DNA of 64,000 nucleotides from an uncultured Prevotellaceae bacterium (lineage in GTDB: Bacteria; Bacteroidota; Bacteroidia; Bacteroidales; Bacteroidaceae), in assembly GCA_902775605.1 (NCBI GenBank), contig CACYNE010000003.1, forward strand, positions 40,038 to 104,037, given 5' to 3'. Of this stretch, positions 27,101 to 33,903 are shown piece after piece. The position numbers were made by a program, and so were the translations under genes. The notes beneath the pieces are model-generated. The model saw nothing but the letters and a program-made list of their open reading frames with translations, ran no database searches and was not told the origin of the DNA. Within the stretch, counting starts at the first letter, position 1. Every line of letters starts with the position of its first letter.

Positions 27101-27567
27101 ATGTTGTCAACTTGGATACTCTGATCCTGGGTGAGCGACAACCGTCTGGAGTCCAACTGCTTACGCGTGACAACCATCTCGGCCAAAGCCTCGGGATAAG
27201 TCACGATATAGAGCAGGTCGTGGTGGGTGGCATGCGATAGTACCTCTGTGCGGAGAATCTCGCTGGCAGGGTCCTTCTGGCCATACTTGATGGCGCGCTT
27301 ATAACTGGAAGGGAAAAACAATACCTGCTTGTCGCCCATTACCTGACAGAGGTCGTGATAGAGATAGCCGGCCTCATCGACATCCTGCATCACAAAGAGC
27401 AATTTGCTGTTGACTTTCTGTGCCAGGGCGCTGAAGGTCATCGCGATGGATGATGCCAAGAGACCCTCAAGGGAAATCGTCTTGATGGATGATTTCTCGA
27501 TGGCCTTTGCCAATGCAGCCACCTGTGGCTTCATGGCATAAAGAGTCTGTAGTTCTTGTATATTCAT
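24127..27567 (-). CDS. mfd: Transcription-repair coupling factor
   Basis: 1146 residues. UvrB-like N-terminal part ('GLLASSIAMTFSALAQ', 'VLFFPSSYKRAIKYGQ'), CarD-like RNA polymerase-interaction domain (~residues 470-540, 'VGDYVVHVDHGIGKFGGLV'), then the RecG-like translocase with Walker A 'GDVGFGKTEVAV', Walker B 'LLIIDEEQKFG' and 'MSATPIPRTL', and the TRCF C-terminal domain. It removes stalled RNA polymerase and recruits UvrA. Two unusual inserts: an S/R/D-rich stretch (24590-24655) made of TCTAGA-type repeats before the C-terminal domain, and a Q/S/N-rich stretch (26150-26195) after the CarD-like part. Confidence 0.97.
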   Translation of the reverse strand: MNIQELQTLYAMKPQVAALAKAIEKSSIKTISLEGLLASSIAMTFSALAQKVNSKLLFVMQDVDEAGYLYHDLCQVMGDKQVLFFPSSYKRAIKYGQKDPASEILRTEVLSHATHHDLLYIVTYPEALAEMVVTRKQLDSRRLSLTQDQSIQVDNICKTLRDFGFREVDYVYEPGQFALRGSILDVYSYSNEYPFRIDFFGDDIDSIRTFEVENQLSKERCNSVDIVPELTAVEEKESILKFLPNDTLLVTRDLQFIRESIERIYQDGFSQQAMQERMAEATEMEQRQIEKEMQRDSQIITGSQFAADADPFRKIYLGGMRLETSNLKFNIKPQPLFHKNFELLTQSLEDYLLQGFKLYILADSAKQQERLKDIFAEMKQGIEFIPVDKTLHEGFIDTDARLCLFTDHQIFDRFHKFNLKSDKARSGKVALTLKEIQQFEVGDYVVHVDHGIGKFGGLVRMPIANGQQSSTNSQQYQEMIKIIYQRGDAIYVSIHSLYKVSKYKSQEDGQQPRMSTLGTGQWERLKERTKKHIKDIARDLIKLYAARKHQKGFAFSHDTYLQHELEASFLYEDTPDQLKATQDVKADMEMQKPMDRLVCGDVGFGKTEVAVRAAFKAAVDGKQVAVMVPTTVLAYQHYRTFMGRLKDMPVKVDYLTRARTTKQTTALLKDLAEGKVDILIGTHKLISKSVKFKDLGLLIIDEEQKFGVSTKEKLRQMKTNVDTLTMSATPIPRTLQFSLVGARDLSVIQTPPPNRYPIQTEIHTFSAEIVTDAINFEMSRNGQVYFVNNRISDLTHIAEMIHKYIPDCRVAVGHGQMKPEELEKIILDFSNYDYDVLLSTTIVENGIDIPNANTIIINSAQYFGLSDLHQMRGRVGRGNRKAFCYLLAPPLSALPVDSRRRLEALENFSDLGSGINIAMQDLDIRGAGNLLGAEQSGFISDLGYETYQKILNEAMAELRNEEPEAEAANDSNLGESRSSRNSRESRDSRDSSHFSSDFVADCNLESDLEMYFPDQYVPSDSERMLLYRELDNTRNDQELEAYRQRLIDRFGPLPPQAEELLQVVALRRYGKRLGCEKIMLKQGRMFLYFVSNARSPFYQSEAFGRVIEYATTNVRRCNLREQNGKRSMVVTEVPTVGEAVNVLRAI

Positions 27568-27581
27568 TTTAAAATGCGTTG

Positions 27582-27589
27582 CAAAGGTA
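27582..27589 (-). promoter_or_regulatory. -7 box of mfd
   Basis: TACCTTTG followed by C on the minus strand, 14 bp before the mfd ATG. Confidence 0.6.
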
Positions 27590-27652
27590 TAAATTTTATG
27601 TGAGAACGGAAAGAAAAATATGTTTTTCCTTTGTTGTTTGCGCTATTAATCG

Positions 27653-27660
27653 TATCTTTG
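27653..27660 (+). promoter_or_regulatory. Promoter of the glycosyltransferase gene
   Basis: TATCTTTG preceded by a TTG about 19 bp upstream, 23 bp before the ATG at 27684; divergent from mfd. Confidence 0.65.
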
Positions 27661-27683
27661 TAGTCACTAAACAAAGAATGCAG

Positions 27684-28433
27684 ATGAACACAAGCGACAG
27701 TATTGTCATTATTCCTACTTATAACGAGAAGGAAAATATTGAGAAGATTATCCGCGCCGTCTTTGGCCTGGAAAAGTGCTTCCACATCCTAATTATTGAC
27801 GATGGCTCTCCCGATGGCACTGCCAAGATCGTGAAAGACTTGATGGCCAGCGAGTTTGGCGATAGGCTGTTTCTCGTGGAGAGAAAGGGCAAGTTGGGAT
27901 TGGGAACTGCCTATATCGCAGGATTCAAATGGGCTTTGGAGCGCGATTACGAATATGTATTTGAGATGGACGCTGACTTCAGTCACGATCCCAACGACCT
28001 GCCCCGCCTCTATGCGGCTTGTCATGACGAAGGCAACGATGTGGCTATCGGTTCGCGCTATGTCAGTGGCGTGAATGTGGTGAACTGGCCTATGGGTCGT
28101 GTGTTGATGAGTTATTTCGCCTCGAAGTATGTGAAGTTTGTCACGGGATTCCCCATCCACGACACCACTGCTGGATTTAAGTGCTATAAGCGTCGTGTGC
28201 TGGAGACCATCGAGCTCGACAAGATTCGCTTTAAGGGCTATGGCTTCCAGATTGAGATGAAGTTTACCGCTTGGCGCATCGGCTTTAAGATTAAAGAGGT
28301 GCCCGTCATCTTTGTCAATCGTCAGGAGGGTGTCAGCAAGATGTCGGGTGGCATCTTTGGTGAGGCGTTCTTCGGCGTGATGCGTCTGCGCTGGGACGGC
28401 TGGACGCGCAAGTATCCGAGGATTGTAAGTTAG
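27684..28433 (+). CDS. Polyprenol-phosphate mannose synthase-like GT2 glycosyltransferase
   Basis: 249 residues from M-N-T-S-D-S (M-Q-M two codons earlier is possible); the long N-terminal frame from 27579 covers the promoter and is rejected. GT2 fold with 'VIIPTYNEKENIEKII', 'LIIDDGSPDGTA' and the metal-binding D-A-D in 'FEMDADFSHDPNDLP'; 'VIFVNRQEGVSKMSGGI' near the C-terminus. No C-terminal membrane helices, as in the soluble DPM1 type. It transfers a sugar, probably mannose from GDP-mannose, to a polyprenyl phosphate at the inner membrane. Confidence 0.92.
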   Translation: MNTSDSIVIIPTYNEKENIEKIIRAVFGLEKCFHILIIDDGSPDGTAKIVKDLMASEFGDRLFLVERKGKLGLGTAYIAGFKWALERDYEYVFEMDADFSHDPNDLPRLYAACHDEGNDVAIGSRYVSGVNVVNWPMGRVLMSYFASKYVKFVTGFPIHDTTAGFKCYKRRVLETIELDKIRFKGYGFQIEMKFTAWRIGFKIKEVPVIFVNRQEGVSKMSGGIFGEAFFGVMRLRWDGWTRKYPRIVS

Positions 28434-28434
28434 C

Positions 28435-28512
28435 GGTTGGTTATTGGCTATTGGCTGTTAGTTATTAGCAGTTTTCCAAATGCCAAAGGCTAACAGCCAA
28501 TAGCCAACAACC
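28435..28512. repeat. Long imperfect inverted repeat between convergent genes
   Basis: Left arm 28435-28461 and right arm 28490-28512 share 18 bp of perfect complementarity (core TTGGCTATTGGCTGTTAG and its complement) around a 28-bp loop. There is no T-run, so it is not a standard terminator, although it lies between the converging glycosyltransferase and plsC stops. It has the TATTGGCT composition also seen in the mfd insert at 26150-26195. Confidence 0.75.
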
Positions 28513-28516
28513 AAAA

Positions 28517-29275
28517 TCACTGATCCGGATTCTCCACGAATCCCTGATATTCAGGCACGAGGGCAGACATGACGCTGTCGTAGGCCTGATTTTTTGTGGC
28601 CTCTACATTCTCGTTGCCCTGACCCACAGGATAGATAGGGTCGTGAATGGTGAGCGTGAGGCGATGCCAGCGTACGAACTTCATGTCGCGCATGCGAGGT
28701 AGAACGTCAAAAGAACCATTGATGGTGAGGGGCACTACGGGCAACTGTAACTCGTCGGCCAGCATGAAAGCACCTTTCTTGAACACGCCCATGTGACCTG
28801 TGAACGAACGAGAGCCCTCTGGGAAGACGGTGAGGCTGGTGCCTCCCTTCAATGTTTGGCGAGCCTGGTCGTAGGTGGCCTTGATCTTCTTGGGACCGCG
28901 TTTGTCAACAAAGATCTGATGACTCTTCATGCAGGCGAAGCCCACGAAGGGAATTTTCTTCAACTGATATTTCATCATCCACTTGAAATGGCGATTCAGA
29001 TGGCCATAGATGAGGAAAATGTCAAAGGCACCCTGGTGGTTGGCCACAAAAACGTATGACTCCTTGGGGTCCAGACGATGACGTCCCTCCACCTTGACGG
29101 GGATGAGGAGTGCCCACAGAATGATGCGGGCCCACAGGCGTGGGGGATAGTTGGCCCAGAAATGGCCAAAGCCCAAGGCACAGCCAATGATGATGGCGGT
29201 GCAGATAACTACGGTGTCGATGACGATGATGGGTAGGGCAATCAGTAACTGATAGAGGTTGTAGAGGTATTTCAT
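28517..29275 (-). CDS. plsC: 1-acyl-sn-glycerol-3-phosphate acyltransferase
   Basis: 252 residues. N-terminal membrane helix, then the acyltransferase box H-x4-D in 'VANHQGAFDIF' (~residue 79), the 'FVDKRGPKK' block and the glycerol-phosphate motif 'VFPEGSRSFTG'; 'VPLTINGSFDVLP' follows. It adds the second acyl chain to make phosphatidic acid at the inner membrane. It overlaps the phosphoesterase upstream by 4 bp (ATGA). Confidence 0.93.
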   Translation of the reverse strand: MKYLYNLYQLLIALPIIVIDTVVICTAIIIGCALGFGHFWANYPPRLWARIILWALLIPVKVEGRHRLDPKESYVFVANHQGAFDIFLIYGHLNRHFKWMMKYQLKKIPFVGFACMKSHQIFVDKRGPKKIKATYDQARQTLKGGTSLTVFPEGSRSFTGHMGVFKKGAFMLADELQLPVVPLTINGSFDVLPRMRDMKFVRWHRLTLTIHDPIYPVGQGNENVEATKNQAYDSVMSALVPEYQGFVENPDQ

Positions 29276-30270
29276 TTGTTGTTCTTTGATTTTCTTAGGG
29301 TGATGACAGCTATCTCGGCAGGGATGCCAAAGCGGAAAGGCACAACGCCTGAGAGTCCGCTGGTGACATAGAGATAGCGTCCGTTGAGTTTATAGAGCCC
29401 GTAAGTCTCGTGGAAAGCCAATGAGGCAGGTGACCAACCCAGGATAGAGAATTGTCCGCCATGGGTGTGTCCACTCAGGGTGAGCTGGGTATGACTGTGG
29501 GGGAGAATCTTTCTGCACCATGAGGTGGGATCGTGTTCGAGCATCACCACGAAGTCCTGACGAGTCACGCCATAAAGGGTTTCCTGCAGGTCGCCATTCT
29601 GAGGGAAGCGTTTGCCATCGCCATCGTTGTCCATGCCGGCAATGAGAATCTTCTCTTTGCCTCGACGGATGGTGCGACGCTCGTTGACCAGCAGGTCCCA
29701 TCCCAGTTCGTCGTCCCAGGCAGCGCGTACGTTCATCGAGTCGTATTTCTCGTACTCATTTCCTTTGAAGTACATGGGATAGTCGTGATTGCCAATCACC
29801 GAGAAAATGCCGTCCTTAGCCTTAATGCGCTTGAGGATTTTATCCACATGGAGCACCTCGCTGGGAATCTTGTTCTGCAGGTCGCCTGTAAAAACCACCA
29901 TGTCGGCCTTCTGGGCATTGATGCTGTCAACGGCATCTTCCAATAGCTTCAGGCGAGAACCGGTCAACGTGCCAACATGCGCATCGCTGAACTGTACTAT
30001 CTTATAGCCGTCGAACGCTTCGGGGAGGTCGTCGAAGGTGAGTTCGATGTGGCGCACTCTCAACTCGTTGACACCGATATAGGAGCCATAGATGAAGACG
30101 AGCCAGAAGAAGAGTAGGGGAGCGGCGACGGCATATTTCAGCCAGCGGCGCTTGCTCTTTCGCCAGAGAAGGCCCGTCAGAATGGTCAGCACAATGAAAA
30201 AGGCCCATCCTATATATATATAGGTGTCAGGCTCGAGCAGAGTACGGGTTGTGGTAAATATCGGGTTCAT
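29272..30270 (-). CDS. Membrane-anchored calcineurin-like metallophosphoesterase
   Basis: 332 residues. Two N-terminal membrane helices ('TYIYIGWAFFIVLTILTGLL', 'YAVAAPLLFFWLVFIYG'), then the five metallophosphoesterase motifs: 'VQFSDAHVGT', 'VVFTGDLQNK', 'SVIGNHDYPMYF', 'VMLEHDPTSW' and 'LTLSGHTHGGQFSI'. Similar to the YkuE/YaeI group; substrate unknown, with lipid phosphates such as UDP-diacylglucosamine only a general possibility. Overlaps plsC and the MetH-activation gene by 4 bp each, so all three are one operon. Confidence 0.92.
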   Translation of the reverse strand: MNPIFTTTRTLLEPDTYIYIGWAFFIVLTILTGLLWRKSKRRWLKYAVAAPLLFFWLVFIYGSYIGVNELRVRHIELTFDDLPEAFDGYKIVQFSDAHVGTLTGSRLKLLEDAVDSINAQKADMVVFTGDLQNKIPSEVLHVDKILKRIKAKDGIFSVIGNHDYPMYFKGNEYEKYDSMNVRAAWDDELGWDLLVNERRTIRRGKEKILIAGMDNDGDGKRFPQNGDLQETLYGVTRQDFVVMLEHDPTSWCRKILPHSHTQLTLSGHTHGGQFSILGWSPASLAFHETYGLYKLNGRYLYVTSGLSGVVPFRFGIPAEIAVITLRKSKNNK

Positions 30271-31049
30271 AAGTTTGCTATTAAGAATTTTCTCATGTCA
30301 TTGATGGACATCTGTCGGCGCTGGGCATAGTCTTCCAACTGGTCTACACCAATGCGTCCAATGTTGAAATAGTGAGCCTCAGGATGACTGAGCATCAGTC
30401 CGCTGACGCTGGCGTGGGGGCGCATGGCGCCACTCTCGGTCAGGGTGATGCCTATCTGCTGCATGTTGAGTAGGTCGTTCAGCAGGAAGTTCATGCTGGT
30501 GTCGGGCAGCGAGGGATAGCCTACTGCGGGACGGATGCCCACAAACTTCTCCAGCTGCATGTCGTGGATGCTCAGTTGCTCGTCCTTGGCATAGCCCCAA
30601 TAGTGCTTCCGCACCTCCTCGTGCATGCGTTCTGCTGCAGCCTCGGCCAGTCGATCGGCCAGAAGCTGCGCCATAATCTTGTCATAGGGGTCGTTGTCAA
30701 AGTCGGTCTCCATGCCTGCGTCCACACTGGTGGCGAAGACTCCCACCTGGTCGGCCTCCCTGCTGACGAAATCCGCCAGACAAAGGAAATTGCTCTCGGA
30801 CTCCTGTTGACGAAGGAAGGGCAGATGGATGCCGTGCTCTTCTATCACGATGTCGTCGCCTTCTGCGTGAGCATCGACAATCTGAAACAAGGCGTGGGCG
30901 TAGTATCTGTCCTTGATTGACGCAAGAAACGCCTCTGCCTCGCTCTTGATGTGCGCCTTCTGCTCTTCGTCCTTGAGTTGCCAGGCGAAGAAGAAATAGG
31001 CCCAGTTGATATAGGGCGTCAGTGTGGTGATATCGTAGGTCAGTTTCAT
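30267..31049 (-). CDS. Stand-alone methionine synthase activation domain
   Basis: 260 residues from M-K-L-T-Y-D-I; the frame is open to 31178 but this start overlaps the pyrC stop by 4 bp (ATGA). It is the Met_synt_B12 (activation) domain of MetH: 'ADRLAEAAAERMHEEVRKHY', 'WGYAKDE', 'VGIRPAVGYPSLPD', 'GITLTESGAMRPHASVSGL', 'SHPEAHYFNIGRIGVDQLED'. In most bacteria this domain ends MetH and rebinds S-adenosylmethionine to reactivate oxidised cobalamin; here it is a separate protein, so it probably serves a MetH lacking that domain elsewhere. Confidence 0.92.
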   Translation of the reverse strand: MKLTYDITTLTPYINWAYFFFAWQLKDEEQKAHIKSEAEAFLASIKDRYYAHALFQIVDAHAEGDDIVIEEHGIHLPFLRQQESESNFLCLADFVSREADQVGVFATSVDAGMETDFDNDPYDKIMAQLLADRLAEAAAERMHEEVRKHYWGYAKDEQLSIHDMQLEKFVGIRPAVGYPSLPDTSMNFLLNDLLNMQQIGITLTESGAMRPHASVSGLMLSHPEAHYFNIGRIGVDQLEDYAQRRQMSINDMRKFLIANL

Positions 31050-32395
31050 CTGAATATCAGTGGCTGACCAATATATGCGTGGTCCACCACACCATTTTGA
31101 TATACCAGATGTCCGTTGCAGAAGGTCTTTTCCACACGCCAATTGTATGTGTGGCCTTCCATCGGACTCCATTTGCATTTACTTTCTATAATATCGGTGG
31201 TCACCGTCCAATGGGTCTTGGGACGTACGATGGTGAGGTCGGCCTGATAGCCCTTGCGGATAAAACCACGATTTCTGACCTCAAAGAGTGAGGCGGGGTT
31301 GTGAGCCATAAGTTGCACCAGACGTTCGATGGTGAGTACCTTTTCATCAACCAGCTCGAGCATGGTGGGCAGTGAAAACTGTACCATAGGCATGCCGCTG
31401 GCTGCTTTGGCACAGCCACCCTGCTTCTGCGAGAGCAGATGGGGAGCATGGTCGGTGGCGATGGTGGTGATGCGTCCGTCGTTGAGTGACTGGCGCAGCA
31501 TGAACTGATCCACAGGACTCTTGATGGCGGGGTTCACCTTAATGCGAGCTCCCAGACGTTCGTGGTCGAGCATCGAAAAGAAGAGGTGGCCCACGGTGAC
31601 CTCGGCGGTGATGTTTGCTGCGACACTATTGCTGCCTACAGGACTGATGGGGATAAGCTCCAGTTCTTCGGCAGTCGAGATGTGGGCCACATGCAGGCGG
31701 GCCTGGTGTTTCTTGGCCAACTCTACTGCTTTGGTCGTTGAGGCCACGCAAGCCTCTTCACTGCGAATCAGGGCATGAAGGGATACCTGTGGGTCGTCGC
31801 CCCAGGCCTTCTTAGCTTCCTCCATGTTGCGATTTATAATCGCGGTGTCCTCGCAATGCGCCATGATGGGCAATTTCGCTTGGGAAAAGATGCGGTTCAA
31901 GGCCTCGTCACGATCCACCAGCATGTTGCCGGTACTGCTGCCCATAAAGAGTTTGATGCCTGGTATGCGGTGGATGTCGAGTTGGTCGAAGAGTGCTGTA
32001 TTGTCGTTGGTGGCACCAAAGAAAAAGGTGTAGTTCACATGACTCTCCTTCGCTGCTCTCTGGAACTTGTCGTCGAGGGCCTCCAATGTGGTGGTTTGTG
32101 GCACTGTGTTGGGCATTTCGAAATACGAGGTAACTCCTCCGGCAGCTGCTGCACGGCTCTCGCTGTCGATGTCGGCTTTCTCTGTCAAGCCGGGCTCGCG
32201 GAAATGCACATGCGTGTCAATGATACCTGGTAAAATGAAGCATCCTGAAGCATCTATGGTCTGTTCCACAGGTGCTTCAGGATGTTGGCCTTTCTTTAAT
32301 ATCTCGATAATCTTCTCGTCCTCGATGACTAATGAGCCCTCGAAGCACTTTCCTTCATTGACTATTTGTCCTCCCTCAATCAGCGTTTTCATCAC
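31046..32395 (-). CDS. pyrC: Dihydroorotase
   Basis: 449 residues, class I length. Metal-binding H-x-H in 'IDTHVHFREPGLTEK', further metal ligands in 'PIMAHCEDTAII' and 'LHVAHISTAEEL', and the active-site D in 'TIATDHAPHL'. The position equivalent to the carboxylated lysine reads 'GIKLFMGSSTGN'. It closes carbamoyl aspartate to dihydroorotate in pyrimidine synthesis. It overlaps the DUF4369 gene upstream by 20 bp. Confidence 0.95.
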   Translation of the reverse strand: MMKTLIEGGQIVNEGKCFEGSLVIEDEKIIEILKKGQHPEAPVEQTIDASGCFILPGIIDTHVHFREPGLTEKADIDSESRAAAAGGVTSYFEMPNTVPQTTTLEALDDKFQRAAKESHVNYTFFFGATNDNTALFDQLDIHRIPGIKLFMGSSTGNMLVDRDEALNRIFSQAKLPIMAHCEDTAIINRNMEEAKKAWGDDPQVSLHALIRSEEACVASTTKAVELAKKHQARLHVAHISTAEELELIPISPVGSNSVAANITAEVTVGHLFFSMLDHERLGARIKVNPAIKSPVDQFMLRQSLNDGRITTIATDHAPHLLSQKQGGCAKAASGMPMVQFSLPTMLELVDEKVLTIERLVQLMAHNPASLFEVRNRGFIRKGYQADLTIVRPKTHWTVTTDIIESKCKWSPMEGHTYNWRVEKTFCNGHLVYQNGVVDHAYIGQPLIFR

Positions 32396-33044
32396 CCGTA
32401 GCTATTTTATAGAACTCCTCTACGTCGGCACGGCGCTTGAACGTCTCAGGGGCTTTACTCATGATATGCTCAATCTGAGGAACCGACGAGCTCATCTGCA
32501 CAAAGACAAACGGACCCAGCACGTTCTCGAAGTTCTCGACCACGAAGTCGGTCACCAAGCTGTCTTCCTGACGAACGATGACGGAACTCTCTTCTGTCAG
32601 CGTGCGGTTAATCTCGTCCTCATCGATGCCATCGAGCAGCATCTGACTGTAGCGATGGTCCAGTTCCTTCATGCGGTTGTTCAACTGGTCGTGCTTCTCA
32701 AGGAAGTCATACAGTTTCTCGTTGAGCGTGGTGCCAGTCACCTTCTGCTGAGCATTGTCAATATGAATACTGATATGGCCTTTTTCAACCACTAAGGGCA
32801 TGATGCTCTGGTCGCCCATAAAGAGCGAAGCCATCTGAGTGGTGTCTATCGACCCACTGAAACGGAATTTACCGTGCACCACTTCGCACGAGTCCATATT
32901 GGTCAGCTCTTTGTCTTTGAGAACCTTCAGGTAGAGTTTGCTGCCATCCAACTGGGGTACCGACGACGAACCTTCAATCACGTAGGAGTCGGCACACGAA
33001 GTAAGAGTAGCTACTAAAGTAGCGATAAGTATCAGTTTTTTCAT
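32376..33044 (-). CDS. DUF4369 lipoprotein
   Basis: 222 residues from M-K-K-L-I-L-I. Lipobox L-T-S-C near residue 17. 'YVIEGSSSVPQLDGSKLYLK', 'VVHGKFRFSGSIDTTQMASL' and 'PLVVEKGHISI' are typical of DUF4369, which often precedes a thioredoxin domain in Bacteroidetes; here the thioredoxin part is absent and a helical region follows. Exposed in the periplasm; function unknown. 3' end overlaps pyrC. Confidence 0.82.
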   Translation of the reverse strand: MKKLILIATLVATLTSCADSYVIEGSSSVPQLDGSKLYLKVLKDKELTNMDSCEVVHGKFRFSGSIDTTQMASLFMGDQSIMPLVVEKGHISIHIDNAQQKVTGTTLNEKLYDFLEKHDQLNNRMKELDHRYSQMLLDGIDEDEINRTLTEESSVIVRQEDSLVTDFVVENFENVLGPFVFVQMSSSVPQIEHIMSKAPETFKRRADVEEFYKIATGDENAD

Positions 33045-33133
33045 ATATAACATTGTGTAACAATGTGCAAATGTACGATGATATCTTGAACTGAGAAAAA
33101 AAATTTGCGCAATTTAAAACAATTGCGCAATTT

Positions 33134-33535
33134 TTATTTATTTTTTGCTTCTTTTTCTAGCTCGTGATCTATTCTGAACGTGGTATAGAGCTGAAGGATG
33201 GCTGCCAGGAGCAGCAAAACCACCCAGTTGTTCTTCACATAATTCAGATAATAGATCCAGTCGAGGCCCAATGAGTTGCCCTGATTGGCAAACATCAGTA
33301 CGGCCGTAAACAGGAACAGCACATCGCTGACCAGCATGATGCGGCGCAGGCGGCGGATAATCAGGTTGCCCCCCTCATAGTGTTGCAGCATCTGCATGCT
33401 GGCAAAGCACATGGCTCCCATGGCATAGACATAGGGAAACCACGTCCATTTGAATAGTCCCATCACAGCACCTGCCAGCATCAGCAGGGCGCCCACCACA
33501 AAGATGGCGGTTTGTATCTTATTCAGTTGTTTCAT
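33134..33535 (-). CDS. Small four-helix membrane protein
   Basis: 133 residues, four predicted helices ('AIFVVGALLMLAGAVMGLF', 'FPYVYAMGAMCFASMQML', 'IMLVSDVLFLFTAVLMFA', 'WVVLLLLAAILQLYTTF'). I do not recognise the family by number, although such a protein beside the DivIC-like gene is familiar in Bacteroidales. It overlaps the DivIC-like gene upstream by 17 bp, so it is translationally linked with it. Confidence 0.75.
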   Translation of the reverse strand: MKQLNKIQTAIFVVGALLMLAGAVMGLFKWTWFPYVYAMGAMCFASMQMLQHYEGGNLIIRRLRRIMLVSDVLFLFTAVLMFANQGNSLGLDWIYYLNYVKNNWVVLLLLAAILQLYTTFRIDHELEKEAKNK

Positions 33536-33869
33536 TAGCGTCGTTTGTTTTTACGGCTTCTTCATCGTCTATCAATACGAAGATGTCCTCGTCGGGCGTC
33601 TTCATGAAATAACGCTCGCGAGCAATACGTTCCATTGCCTTCGGATTGCTTTGCAGTTGGTGAATCTGGGCTTGATCGCGCTGATACTCACTCTCGTAGA
33701 ACTCAATCTCATCCTTCAGTTCGTTGATGAGAATCTTGTTCTTCAGGTGTGACCATACGCTGTTGGAGCCTCCAAAGCCAATCAATACGATGCCACATAC
33801 CAATACCACTATATATTTAATATATGGTATGGCGAGGAATGCCTTTGCTGTTTCTTTAATCTTCTTCAT
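33519..33869 (-). CDS. DivIC/FtsB-like septum formation initiator
   Basis: 116 residues: one N-terminal membrane helix ('YIKYIVVLVCGIVLIGFGG'), a periplasmic coiled coil ('INELKDEIEFYESEYQRDQA'), then the conserved 'MERIARERYFMKTPDEDIFV' end. This is the architecture of the divisome proteins DivIC/FtsB, which join FtsL and FtsQ/DivIB at the septum. Lies 34 bp after dnaX. Confidence 0.9.
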   Translation of the reverse strand: MKKIKETAKAFLAIPYIKYIVVLVCGIVLIGFGGSNSVWSHLKNKILINELKDEIEFYESEYQRDQAQIHQLQSNPKAMERIARERYFMKTPDEDIFVLIDDEEAVKTNDANETTE

Positions 33870-33903
33870 ATCGTTATAGTAGCAAATGGTTCATTTCTTT
33901 TTC

